From an uncultured Acetatifactor sp. (lineage in GTDB: Bacteria > Bacillota > Clostridia > Lachnospirales > Lachnospiraceae), in contig CAJUGT010000133.1 in assembly GCA_910586435.1 (NCBI GenBank), positions 1-10,482 on the forward strand: DNA of 10,482 bases, written 5' to 3'. The notes beneath the pieces are model-generated. The model did no database searches. It was not told the origin of the DNA and worked only from the letters and a program-made list of their open reading frames with translations. Position numbers and translations under genes: made by a program. This document shows positions 1-5,886 of this stretch, one piece after another. How positions within the stretch are numbered: position 1 is the first letter of the stretch; every line of letters begins with the position of its first letter.

Positions 1-1875
1 CTGCTGCGCCGCCCGAACCACTGCGCAGTGCTCCGGCTGATAGGTCTGAATCACTGCTTCCCCGGGAAGCTTCCCCCTGCCTGCTCTTCCAACGGCCTGT
101 GTCAGAAGCTGAAAAGTTCTCTCTGCCGCACGATAATCGCTCACGCTTAAGGATAAATCCGCCGCCAGCACCCCTACCAAAGTCACTCTGGGAAAATCAT
201 GTCCCTTTACTATCATCTGGGTACCAATCAGCACATCCGCCTCTCCATTGGAAAACGCGGATAAAATCCGCTCATAGCTGTCCTTGGTTCTGGTGGTATC
301 CGCATCCATGCGCAATGTCCGCACCCTGGGAAACATCTCCCTTAACTTCTCCTCTATCTGCTGGGTTCCCGCCCGAAAACCGCTGATATATTTTGATCCG
401 CATTGAGGACAGACCGTGGGCTTCCCCTCACTATACCCGCAATAATGACACATTAATCTGCTATTGTTATGCTCCGACAGGGAAACGTCACAATGAGGGC
501 ATTTCATCACATGACCGCAGGCTCTACAGGAAACAAAACCGGAATATCCCCTTCTGTTCAGAAAAAGAATACTCTGCTCCCCCTTATCAAGCCTGTCTGC
601 CAGAAGCTCCTGCAATTTTCTGCTGAATATGGAACGGTTTCCTTCCTTCAGCTCTTCTCTCAAGTCTATGGTATGTACTTTGGGAAGTGTTCCTCCTGTC
701 AGCCGTTCTTTTAATTGAAACAGACCATATTTCCCTTTCTGTGCCCTGTAATATGCCTCCAGGGAGGGCGTAGCGGAGCCAAGAAGCACACTGGCCCCAT
801 GGAGCTTTGCCACCTCCTCCGCCGTCTCCCTGGCATGATATTTGGGTGTGGACTCACTTTTGTAACTGCCCTCATGCTCCTCATCAATGACAATCAGCCC
901 AAGATTCGGAAAAGGAGTAAACAATGCGGATCGGGGACCGATAATCACGTCTATCTCTCCCTTTTTGGCCCTTTGACACTGATCATACTTTTCCCCAGGG
1001 GAAAGTGTGGAATTCATGACGCTGACCCTGTCTCCAAAACGCCTGTAAAATCTAAGCAGTGTCTGGTATGTGAGCGCAATTTCCGGAATCAGGCAAATTG
1101 CCTGCCTCCCCCTGGCAACCATTTTCTCTATCAATTCCATGTAGACTTCTGTTTTTCCGCTTCCGGTAATGCCATGAAGAAGGTAAGTTCCCCTTCGCCC
1201 CTCTTCAAAGTCCTTCTCCACCGCTATCACAATTCTCATTTGTTCTTCACTTAACACGTTTTTCTTTTCTTCGGCAGACTCCATCCGAACCGGATTCCGG
1301 AACGTCTGAACACTTTGTACACGGACCACCCCCGCCTTTTCCAGGCTTTTGATTGTCTGGGGGGAGACACAGAGCTTTCCCGTAACCCACTCATACGGTA
1401 TGGATTCCTGTTTCACAAGCTCCCTCAGAAGTCTCTCTTTGGCAACTTGCTTCTTTCGGGCGCTCTCTCCCAGCAGGGAAATCACTTCCTCTCTGTCCGC
1501 CAGCCTCCATATGGTTTTGTGTTCCAGCTTTTTCACAGACTGTTTCGCCGGCAAAACGGTTTTCAAAGCCTGAATCATGGTAGAACCATAATTCTCCCTA
1601 ATCCATCCCGCAAGCGCAATCATCCTGCCCTCTACCCCCACACCTCCCGGCACAATATTCCGAATCTCTTTTGTCCGTGCAGGGTCAAATTTGCAGTCGT
1701 CTCCCAGGTTGATCACATACCCCTTTCGCAGCTTATCGCCGTTTCCGAAAGGCACCATGACACATGCCCCTGTCTCCAATGATTCTCTGAGATGATTGGG
1801 TACACGATACTGAAATGGTCTATCCAGTTTTTCGTGGGAAATATCCACTATTACATCCGCATAAAGCTCTTTCAC
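1..1875 (-). CDS. priA: Primosomal protein N' (replication restart helicase PriA), C-terminus cut by window edge
   Basis: PriA is a 3'-to-5' superfamily 2 DNA helicase that recognises stalled or repaired forks and reloads the replicative helicase. The 625 codons present show the N-terminal DNA-binding domain (DRPFQYRVP near residue 19, then VPFG and GYV), Walker A GITGSGKTEVY with GSGKT at 238-242, and the Walker B DEEH at 331-334. The zinc-binding region has eight cysteines at 450, 453, 459, 462, 476, 479, 489 and 492. The last visible segment, VIQTYQPEH, is typical of the C-terminal helicase lobe. Roughly 100-120 residues should lie beyond position 1. The chosen start is GTG at 1875, with GGAGG six nt upstream, because the known N-terminal domain begins right after it. 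An in-frame ATG at 1989 would add 38 residues that do not look like PriA. It lies 180 nt downstream of murE in the same frame and may be co-transcribed with it. Identity is very secure; the start is less so. Confidence 0.96.
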   Translation of the reverse strand, partial: MKELYADVIVDISHEKLDRPFQYRVPNHLRESLETGACVMVPFGNGDKLRKGYVINLGDDCKFDPARTKEIRNIVPGGVGVEGRMIALAGWIRENYGSTMIQALKTVLPAKQSVKKLEHKTIWRLADREEVISLLGESARKKQVAKERLLRELVKQESIPYEWVTGKLCVSPQTIKSLEKAGVVRVQSVQTFRNPVRMESAEEKKNVLSEEQMRIVIAVEKDFEEGRRGTYLLHGITGSGKTEVYMELIEKMVARGRQAICLIPEIALTYQTLLRFYRRFGDRVSVMNSTLSPGEKYDQCQRAKKGEIDVIIGPRSALFTPFPNLGLIVIDEEHEGSYKSESTPKYHARETAEEVAKLHGASVLLGSATPSLEAYYRAQKGKYGLFQLKERLTGGTLPKVHTIDLREELKEGNRSIFSRKLQELLADRLDKGEQSILFLNRRGYSGFVSCRACGHVMKCPHCDVSLSEHNNSRLMCHYCGYSEGKPTVCPQCGSKYISGFRAGTQQIEEKLREMFPRVRTLRMDADTTRTKDSYERILSAFSNGEADVLIGTQMIVKGHDFPRVTLVGVLAADLSLSVSDYRAAERTFQLLTQAVGRAGRGKLPGEAVIQTYQPEHCAVVRAAQQ

Positions 1876-1880
1876 TGTTT

Positions 1881-1887
1881 GCCTCCT
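1881..1887 (-). promoter_or_regulatory. Ribosome binding site supporting the GTG start of priA
   Basis: On the minus strand this reads AGGAGGC, with GGAGG six nt before the GTG at 1875. This near-ideal site is the main reason for preferring the GTG over the upstream in-frame ATG at 1989, which has its own GGAGG (1994-1998) at a tighter 4-nt spacing. Confidence 0.7.
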
Positions 1888-1970
1888 ATTCCAGTACCGT
1901 CTCTGCACTTCGGCACCCTCACCAGGGAAGAAAATTCCATCTGCAAAGAACTCAGCTGAAATTTCCTTCC

Positions 1971-1989
1971 ATGTGTCTGAAAGACACAT
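1971..1989 (-). other. Perfect 8-bp inverted repeat over an alternative priA start codon
   Basis: ATGTGTCT and AGACACAT flank a three-base loop in the 180-nt murE-priA gap. The minus-strand copy begins exactly at an in-frame ATG (1989) that has GGAGG four nt upstream. No T-tract follows on either strand, so it is not a terminator. In mRNA the hairpin would sequester that AUG. Whether it controls priA translation is inference. The rest of the 1876-2055 gap shows nothing else convincing. Confidence 0.45.
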
Positions 1990-2055
1990 TGTGCCTCCGT
2001 TCCGAGACTGTTTTTTAAATTTCCTCTTGACATTTCTTAGCGGGACACAAAAAAT

Positions 2056-3558
2056 TTATTGCTTTAGAATTTCACGGATGATTTCCCTTTCATCCATGGG
2101 GTACTTCTTTCCTTTTATCTCCTGATAATCTTCATGTCCCTTCCCGGCCAGCACAATCAGATCTCCGTCCTCAGCGCGAGAAATGACATGGGCGATAGCT
2201 TCCCTTCTGTCACAAATCTCCACATAGGAACCCTTGGTCCTCTTCATACCAATTTTAATATCCTCAATAATATCCTGTGGTTCCTCGAATCTGGGATTGT
2301 CAGAAGTAATCACCGTCAAATCCGCCAGTCTTCCGCTGACCTCCCCCATTTCATATCTGCGCTGCCTGGAACGGTTTCCGCCACAGCCAAACACACAGAT
2401 CAGACGCCTGGGATGATATTCCCGCAGCGTAGTCAAAAGGCTTTCCAATGCCATGGCATTATGCGCATAATCTATCAGCAAGGTATACTTTCCCGGCACT
2501 TCCACTTTTTCGATACGCCCCTTGACCCTGGCCGTTCTGATACCCTCTTTTATGGCAGGAATCCCCACCCTGAAATGCCTGCATACCGCAATGGCACACA
2601 GGGCGTTATAGACACTGAAACGGCCGGGGAACGGCATTTCAACATCCAAATCCATCAGCCCTGACACATGAAAAGCCACACCAAGTTCGCCGGGAGTATG
2701 CATAAGTACCGGTTCCCCGGCCCGAAGCATACATTCCTCCCCCAACCCGTATGTCTCAACTTCACAGCTATGCCCTTCCAAAACCTGTTCCTGATGGACA
2801 TCATCGCCATTTACGATACCCACCGCACATTGTCGGAACAAAAGACGCTTACACCCCAAATATTCCTCAAAACTGGCATGTTCGCCTGCGCCGATATGAT
2901 CTTGTTCCAGATTTGTAAAGATACCATAGTCAAAGACAAATCCCTGGGTGCGATGGAGTTTCAGCGCCTGGGAAGACACTTCCATCACCACCGCCTCCAT
3001 CCCGGCCTCTGCCATTTTCGCGAAATTTTCCTGCAAAAGATAGGACTCCGGTGTGGTGTTTTCCGCATGAAAATGCTTATCCCCGATGATTGTCTCAATG
3101 GTGCCGATTAACCCCACACGGAAACCGGCCTGTTCCAGAATCGCTCTCACCAGATATGTGGTGGTGGTCTTCCCTTTCGTGCCGGTAACGCCAATCACCT
3201 TCATTTTCCTGGCAGGATGGCCGAACCAGGCGGCAGAGATATAGGCCAGCGCATACCTGGTATCTTTTACCCTGATTACCGCCACATCTTTTCCTTCCAA
3301 ACCTGTAACCGGCCTGGACACCACAATTGCGGCCGCTCCCTTTTGAACCGCAGATGATACAAAATCATGCCCGTCATGTAAAGCGCCTTCCAAACAGACA
3401 AAAAGGCTGCCCTCTGAGACACACCTGGAATCATAGACAAGGGATGTAATCTCTCTGTCAGGCAATTCTCCCGTAATCTCCAATTCCGCAGAGTTATCTT
3501 CCCCTGTTCCGGATATACAATCATACTCCAACTCTTCTAATAGTTTCAGCAGCTTCAT
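2056..3558 (-). CDS. murE: UDP-N-acetylmuramoyl-tripeptide synthetase, probably meso-diaminopimelate-adding
   Basis: MurE is the cytoplasmic ATP-dependent ligase that adds the third stem-peptide residue to UDP-MurNAc-L-Ala-D-Glu during peptidoglycan synthesis. The 500-residue length is normal for the family. Visible features are the N-terminal UDP-binding domain (LVYDSR near 40-45, LFVCLEG at 52-58), the Mur-ligase P-loop GVTGTKGKTTTTY at 123-135, NTTPES at 167-172, the EVSSQAL helix at 193-199, and the Lys of YLGCKRLLF (238), probably the carbamylated lysine. The C-terminal domain has DYAHN at 363-367 and GCGGNR at 391-396. DNPR at 420-423, together with GKGHE at 472-476, is the signature of enzymes that use meso-DAP rather than lysine. 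The ATG at 3558 is preceded by AGAGGG at short spacing. It follows a 613-nt gap rich in RNA structure, and no clean promoter was found directly upstream. priA follows in the same frame. Confidence 0.97.
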   Translation of the reverse strand: MKLLKLLEELEYDCISGTGEDNSAELEITGELPDREITSLVYDSRCVSEGSLFVCLEGALHDGHDFVSSAVQKGAAAIVVSRPVTGLEGKDVAVIRVKDTRYALAYISAAWFGHPARKMKVIGVTGTKGKTTTTYLVRAILEQAGFRVGLIGTIETIIGDKHFHAENTTPESYLLQENFAKMAEAGMEAVVMEVSSQALKLHRTQGFVFDYGIFTNLEQDHIGAGEHASFEEYLGCKRLLFRQCAVGIVNGDDVHQEQVLEGHSCEVETYGLGEECMLRAGEPVLMHTPGELGVAFHVSGLMDLDVEMPFPGRFSVYNALCAIAVCRHFRVGIPAIKEGIRTARVKGRIEKVEVPGKYTLLIDYAHNAMALESLLTTLREYHPRRLICVFGCGGNRSRQRRYEMGEVSGRLADLTVITSDNPRFEEPQDIIEDIKIGMKRTKGSYVEICDRREAIAHVISRAEDGDLIVLAGKGHEDYQEIKGKKYPMDEREIIREILKQ

Positions 3559-3698
3559 AAGTCCCTCTTACTATCCGCTACATTTTCTATACTATTCTAC
3601 TCTAAATTACGACTTTCTACCACCCCTATTTTTTCACACCCTCCCCTTGACAAACCGCCAAAAACATGGTGCCTGCCGCAAAACTGTAAAAGCAAAGC

Positions 3699-3726
3699 GC
3701 AAACTTCCTCTCCAAGGGCCTGTACA
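3699..3726 (-). repeat. Degenerate 28-nt element, copy a
   Basis: On the minus strand it reads TGTACAGGCCC...GAAGTTTGC and matches the segment at 3786-3813 at 21 of 28 positions without gaps. It directly follows (minus strand) a 7-bp hairpin, 3731-3756, whose downstream T-tract is degenerate. A weaker relative lies at 7974-8002, also just after a terminator. No protein is implied; it is probably a short dispersed intergenic repeat. Confidence 0.45.
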
Positions 3727-3760
3727 ATCAAGTAGGGAAGGCTTTTCACCCCTACTCGCC

Positions 3761-3812
3761 GCGCGGCCCGTGCGCCGCTTTAGCGGCAAACTTCTATTGC
3801 ACGGGCCTGCGC
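3761..3812 (-). other. Nested GC-rich stem-loop
   Basis: The outer stem pairs GGCCCGTGC (3765-3773) with GCACGGGCC (3799-3807) perfectly. It extends by GCGC (3761-3764) to GCGC (3809-3812) across a one-base bulge. Inside, GCCGCT and AGCGGC (3774-3779 with 3782-3787) form a second tight hairpin, leaving about 11 unpaired nt. This is 13 outer and 6 inner base pairs. No T-tract follows on either strand, so it does not look like an ordinary terminator. It sits immediately after the terminator of sRNA unit B. Function unknown. Confidence 0.6.
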
Positions 3813-3813
3813 A
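3786..3813 (-). repeat. Degenerate 28-nt element, copy b
   Basis: This copy forms the 3' (plus-strand) arm of the nested hairpin and matches copy a (3699-3726) at 21 of 28 positions. Read on the minus strand it begins right after the T-tract of the unit B terminator. Confidence 0.45.
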
Positions 3814-3814
3814 T

Positions 3815-3857
3815 AAAAAGCAAAAGAGTCCTGGAAAACCAGAACTCCTTTGCTTTT
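3815..3857 (-). terminator. Rho-independent terminator of sRNA unit B
   Basis: A long stem pairs 3816-3834 with 3839-3857 around a four-base loop, and the minus transcript then runs into a T5 tract. The stem has two imperfect positions (3825/3848 and 3830/3843). They would be A-C mismatches in a plus-strand RNA but G-U pairs in a minus-strand RNA, so the minus strand is the transcribed one. It may also stop read-through from the GNAT gene towards murE. Confidence 0.8.
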
Positions 3858-3931
3858 CTTATGAGGGGGGAGATAGTGAATTAATCAACTATCTGGTTAT
3901 TATCTTACTAAGGAAATGTGTCTAAACTGTG
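3815..3931 (-). ncRNA. Candidate small RNA, unit B of a tandem pair
   Basis: On the minus strand a TATAAA box (3942-3937) sits about 6-7 nt before a conserved 5' end GAACACAG. The order after that is an ACACATTT segment, GTAAGAT, a 7-bp hairpin AGATAGT/ACTATCT (3888-3894 with 3871-3877), an unpaired CCCCCCTCATAAGAA stretch, and the terminator at 3857-3815. Unit A, 167 nt upstream, has the same order and near-identical blocks but a different terminator sequence. The C-rich motif between two hairpins is the layout of Firmicutes sRNAs that bind Shine-Dalgarno regions, such as the RsaE/RoxS type. I cannot assign it to a named family. The ends are estimated from the -10 box and T-tract. No good -35 box is visible, so processing from GNAT read-through RNA is an alternative. 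Confidence 0.55.
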
Positions 3932-3936
3932 TTCAT

Positions 3937-3942
3937 TTTATA
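3937..3942 (-). promoter_or_regulatory. Putative -10 box of sRNA unit B
   Basis: The box reads TATAAA on the minus strand, in the same position relative to GAACACAG as the TATAAT of unit A. The shared TTATAA..TGAACACAG arrangement across both units is the evidence. The -35 region does not match TTGACA. Confidence 0.4.
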
Positions 3943-3980
3943 ATAAAACTCTTAAAAGAAAGCCCTGCTGACATTTGCGG

Positions 3981-4021
3981 AAAAAACAAAGAGCCCCGGC
4001 ATACCGCCGAGACTCTTCGTT
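3981..4021 (-). terminator. Rho-independent terminator of sRNA unit A
   Basis: The stem pairs 3985-4000 with 4006-4021 around a five-base loop, and the minus transcript ends in T6 at 3986-3981. Three stem positions (3988/4018, 3994/4012, 3996/4010) are A-C clashes on the plus strand but G-U pairs on the minus strand. This fixes the orientation. It lies about 150 nt beyond the GNAT stop and may also terminate that gene. Confidence 0.8.
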
Positions 4022-4098
4022 CTTATGAGGGGGAAGATAGTGAATCATTCATCAACTATCTGTACATCATCTTACAGGCAAAATGTGTTTATTCTGTG
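3982..4098 (-). ncRNA. Candidate small RNA, unit A of a tandem pair
   Basis: A minus-strand TATAAT box (4109-4104) precedes the conserved 5' segment GAACACAG. This is followed by ACACATTT, GTAAGAT, the 7-bp hairpin (4061-4055 with 4041-4035), the unpaired CCCCCTCATAAGAA motif (C5 at 4033-4029) and a terminator ending near 3982. The predicted length of about 117 nt equals that of unit B. Compared with unit B, the first part is strongly conserved, including the hairpin stem and C-rich motif, while the hairpin loop differs by a three-base indel and the terminator arms have diverged. It starts about 75 nt after the GNAT stop codon. It may be independently transcribed or be the 3' end of that mRNA. 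No -35 box is recognisable, so dependence on an alternative sigma factor is possible but unproven. Confidence 0.55.
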
Positions 4099-4103
4099 TT
4101 CAA

Positions 4104-4109
4104 ATTATA
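4104..4109 (-). promoter_or_regulatory. Putative -10 box of sRNA unit A
   Basis: This is a perfect TATAAT on the minus strand ending five nt before the conserved GAACACAG. The surrounding sequence is A/T-rich and no TTGACA-like -35 element is found at 16-18 nt, so the promoter class is uncertain. Confidence 0.45.
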
Positions 4110-4171
4110 AGTAAATCGTAAATTAAATCTAAAAGAATCATAACACCTCACTCCTCAGAGTATTTTCCAAT

Positions 4172-4729
4172 CTACAATTGACATTCCAGCTGGCAATCAC
4201 AGGGCTCTTTTTCCACATGTTTGGCACTGTATTCTCTGGCTTCCACACAGCCCTGTCTCTTATAAAACGCCTGGCTTTCCACAGCGGAATGGGCGGAAAT
4301 ATACAGCTTTTTCGCTCCCTTTGCCCTTGCCCATTCCCCGGCTTTCTGAAAAAGCCTTGTCCCAACGCCCTGGCCTCTCAATTCTTCCGATACATAAATC
4401 TCCGCCAAATCCAGGTACTCTTGCTTTGTGCCAAACAGTTCGCCGGAGACGGCCACAAAACCTTTCAGAACATTTTGTTGAAACGCCCCGTACACCATCC
4501 CTCCCAGGGCAATGATGTTCCTCAGGGATTCCGTCAACTGCTCATAATCTTCCTGATTCCAGTCATCCACAAAGGCAATATCCATAATCTGCCAGCTTCC
4601 CTCCACCTTACGCCAGCACTTTGTCACATTCTGATGCCTTATGAATTCCCCAAACAAGTCTTCCGACAGTTCTTCCGCTTTTATCATCCTATAATCTATC
4701 ATCATTGTTCCACGTCTTTCCTGTGTCAT
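4172..4729 (-). CDS. GNAT-family N-acetyltransferase
   Basis: This 185-residue cytoplasmic protein belongs to the GNAT superfamily, which moves an acetyl group from acetyl-CoA to an amine; its acceptor substrate cannot be told from sequence. The central strand LAEIYVSEELRGQGVGTRLF contains the acetyl-CoA pyrophosphate loop RGQGVG at 118-123. It is followed by a helix (QKAGEWARAKGAK) and a strand leading to the late-fold segment ESQAFYKRQGC at 151-161, all in the normal GNAT order. The C-terminus is short and cysteine-rich (CDCQLECQL). The ATG at 4729 has no good Shine-Dalgarno. An internal ATG at 4705 (residue 9) or 4702 (residue 10) follows AGGAAAG at 10-13 nt and would give a more typical GNAT N-terminus (MIDYRMI), so the true protein may be 176-177 residues. 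A 72-nt GC-rich repeat lies upstream and two sRNA-like units lie downstream. Confidence 0.9.
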   Translation of the reverse strand: MTQERRGTMMIDYRMIKAEELSEDLFGEFIRHQNVTKCWRKVEGSWQIMDIAFVDDWNQEDYEQLTESLRNIIALGGMVYGAFQQNVLKGFVAVSGELFGTKQEYLDLAEIYVSEELRGQGVGTRLFQKAGEWARAKGAKKLYISAHSAVESQAFYKRQGCVEAREYSAKHVEKEPCDCQLECQL

Positions 4730-4790
4730 ATCCGCTTTCTTTGTCTTATGTCATTCTTCCCGGAACCTCTCCCACACCTTGCGGCATCTT

Positions 4791-4862
4791 CAATCAAAGC
4801 CCCCGCTGCAAGGGGCGGGGTATCAAGCTTGCAACGCCCCAAGGGGCGGGGTATTTGACCCT
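4791..4862. repeat. 72-nt GC-rich intergenic repeat, copy 1
   Basis: It matches 10411-10482 at 66 of 72 positions without gaps and in the same orientation. It contains two direct CGGGGTAT motifs 31 nt apart (4816-4823 and 4847-4854), each following a C-rich arm so that short CCCCGC/GCGGGG hairpins can form, with AAGCTTGC between them. It sits 61 nt upstream of the GNAT ATG and 74 nt after the pfkB stop, followed on the plus strand by a small hairpin CCGTGC/GCACGG (4882-4895). It has no coding potential. It is likely a family-specific REP-like element or a mobile leader element. Confidence 0.85.
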
Positions 4863-4936
4863 CGCAGCATTCGCCAACTGTCCGTGCAAGCACGGCCGCT
4901 TGGCTCATTGCCCGCGGAAATAAAGTTTTTGGCATG

Positions 4937-5839
4937 TCACAAAAGGTCCAGATACCGTTCCACCAAAATCCTGCCGTTTTCCCGGGTCAAGGCGTTCGCC
5001 GCTGCCATGGCCGAGGCTTTTTTCAGCAGCACATCCGGTTCTTCTCCCCCCAACTCGCTCATACACAGAGACGCCACCACCGTGTCACCGCAGCCCACCG
5101 TATTGACAGCCTCAACTTTCCTTGCCGGCTCATACAATACCTGTTGGCTGTCCACATACATAAGCCCATCCGTTCCCAAAGACAGAATCACTTTCCCAAT
5201 CCCACCTTCAACTATCTTTTTTGCCTCCGCAGCAAGATTCTGATAGCCCTGGATTGGCCTTCCCGCCAGATATTCCAGCTCCTTTTTGTTTGGCTTTACC
5301 ACATGGGGCTTCGCTTTGAGACCTTCCCGCAGCAGTTCTCCCGACGCATCCAGACAAACTCTTCTTCCGGCTCTATGACACTCTTCTATGAGCTGCCCAT
5401 AAATATCCTTTGGTACCCCCATGGGCACACTGCCCGAAAGCACCACCCACTCACACCTTTCCAGACAGCCCATAAATTGTCTTCTGAAATCCTTCAGTTC
5501 CTCTGTGTCTATCTCCGGACCAGGTTCCAGAATCTCCGTCACGCTCCCGTCCTGTGCCAAAATATTCACATTGGTTCTGGTGTCACCCTTTATTTGGGTG
5601 AAATGACATTCCACCCCCATTTCCTCCAGGGTGTCCTCTATCATCCTTCCTCCGCTGCCGCCTAAGAATCCCACCGCTGACACAGGCATATGGAACTGAC
5701 GCAATACCTTGGTCACATTGATGCCCTTTCCTCCCGCCGCACTGACACTCTTTGCCAGGCGATTCACTTCTCCCGGCAATAGAGTATCCAGTTCACAGGT
5801 TTTATCCACTGCGGGATTCAACGTCACTGTCAAAACCAT
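4937..5839 (-). CDS. pfkB: PfkB-family hexose-phosphate kinase, 1-phosphofructokinase (FruK/LacC) type
   Basis: The 300-residue length fits the family, which phosphorylates fructose-1-phosphate or tagatose-6-phosphate with ATP to give the bisphosphate. Diagnostic segments are TLNPAVDKT at 5-13, AGGKGINVTKVLR at 35-47, the KGDTRTNVNI strand at 84-93, LSGSVPMG at 134-141, KPNKKELEYL at 182-191, and the ATP-site and catalytic block NTVGCGDTVVA at 246-256 with catalytic Asp252. The usual signature there is GAGD; Cys250 replaces Ala, and Ser replaces the usual Ala/Gly a few residues later. It starts 47 nt after recJ and is presumably co-transcribed with it. No PTS transporter or regulator gene, the usual fruK or lacC partners, is visible nearby. 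The true substrate is therefore open: fructose-1-phosphate is the best guess from the FruK-like N-terminal half. Confidence 0.9.
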   Translation of the reverse strand: MVLTVTLNPAVDKTCELDTLLPGEVNRLAKSVSAAGGKGINVTKVLRQFHMPVSAVGFLGGSGGRMIEDTLEEMGVECHFTQIKGDTRTNVNILAQDGSVTEILEPGPEIDTEELKDFRRQFMGCLERCEWVVLSGSVPMGVPKDIYGQLIEECHRAGRRVCLDASGELLREGLKAKPHVVKPNKKELEYLAGRPIQGYQNLAAEAKKIVEGGIGKVILSLGTDGLMYVDSQQVLYEPARKVEAVNTVGCGDTVVASLCMSELGGEEPDVLLKKASAMAAANALTRENGRILVERYLDLL

Positions 5840-5886
5840 ACCATTCCCATCCTTTTTATTCCGGCCTTCTCGAACTCAAAAATGTA

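Larger units (their letters stand above)
3559..4171. other. 613-nt gene-free region with tandem RNA units, terminators and short repeats
   Basis: No convincing protein gene lies between the GNAT gene and murE on either strand. In minus-strand order the stretch holds sRNA unit A, sRNA unit B, a nested GC-rich hairpin, a second weaker hairpin (AGTAGGG 3731-3737 with CCCTACT 3750-3756), two copies of a 28-nt degenerate element, and about 100 nt of A/T-rich leader before murE. That leader (3559-3650) has TTGTCA and several TATA-like hexamers on the minus strand, but no pair at 16-18 nt spacing that I trust as the murE promoter. Confidence 0.7.

Noticed and set aside
99..1782. Several plus-strand open frames of 60-180 codons across the priA region
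   Set aside because: They lie opposite a clearly recognisable PriA sequence, lack ribosome binding sites and resemble no family.
2027..2032. Plus-strand TTGACA in the murE-priA gap
   Set aside because: No matching -10 box at 16-18 nt, and there is no plus-strand gene to transcribe; it would run antisense into murE.
3647..3652. Plus-strand TTGACA upstream of murE
   Set aside because: No -10 box at proper spacing. The minus-strand reading TTGTCA also lacks a convincing partner, so no murE promoter is claimed.
3855..4110. Plus-strand repeated peptides of the form SYEG.DSE...INYL..IL..KCV in both tandem units, differing by an in-frame 3-nt indel
   Set aside because: The similarity follows from the repeated RNA itself. 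The G-U pattern in the terminators and their T-tracts point to minus-strand transcription, no proper plus-strand start or ribosome binding site precedes the frames, and the 3-nt indel lies in the hairpin loop.
4100..4141. 13-codon minus-strand frame (starts ATG at 4141, GAGG upstream) just before sRNA unit A
   Set aside because: It overlaps the -10 box, is very short and hydrophobic by A/T-richness, and has no counterpart before unit B.
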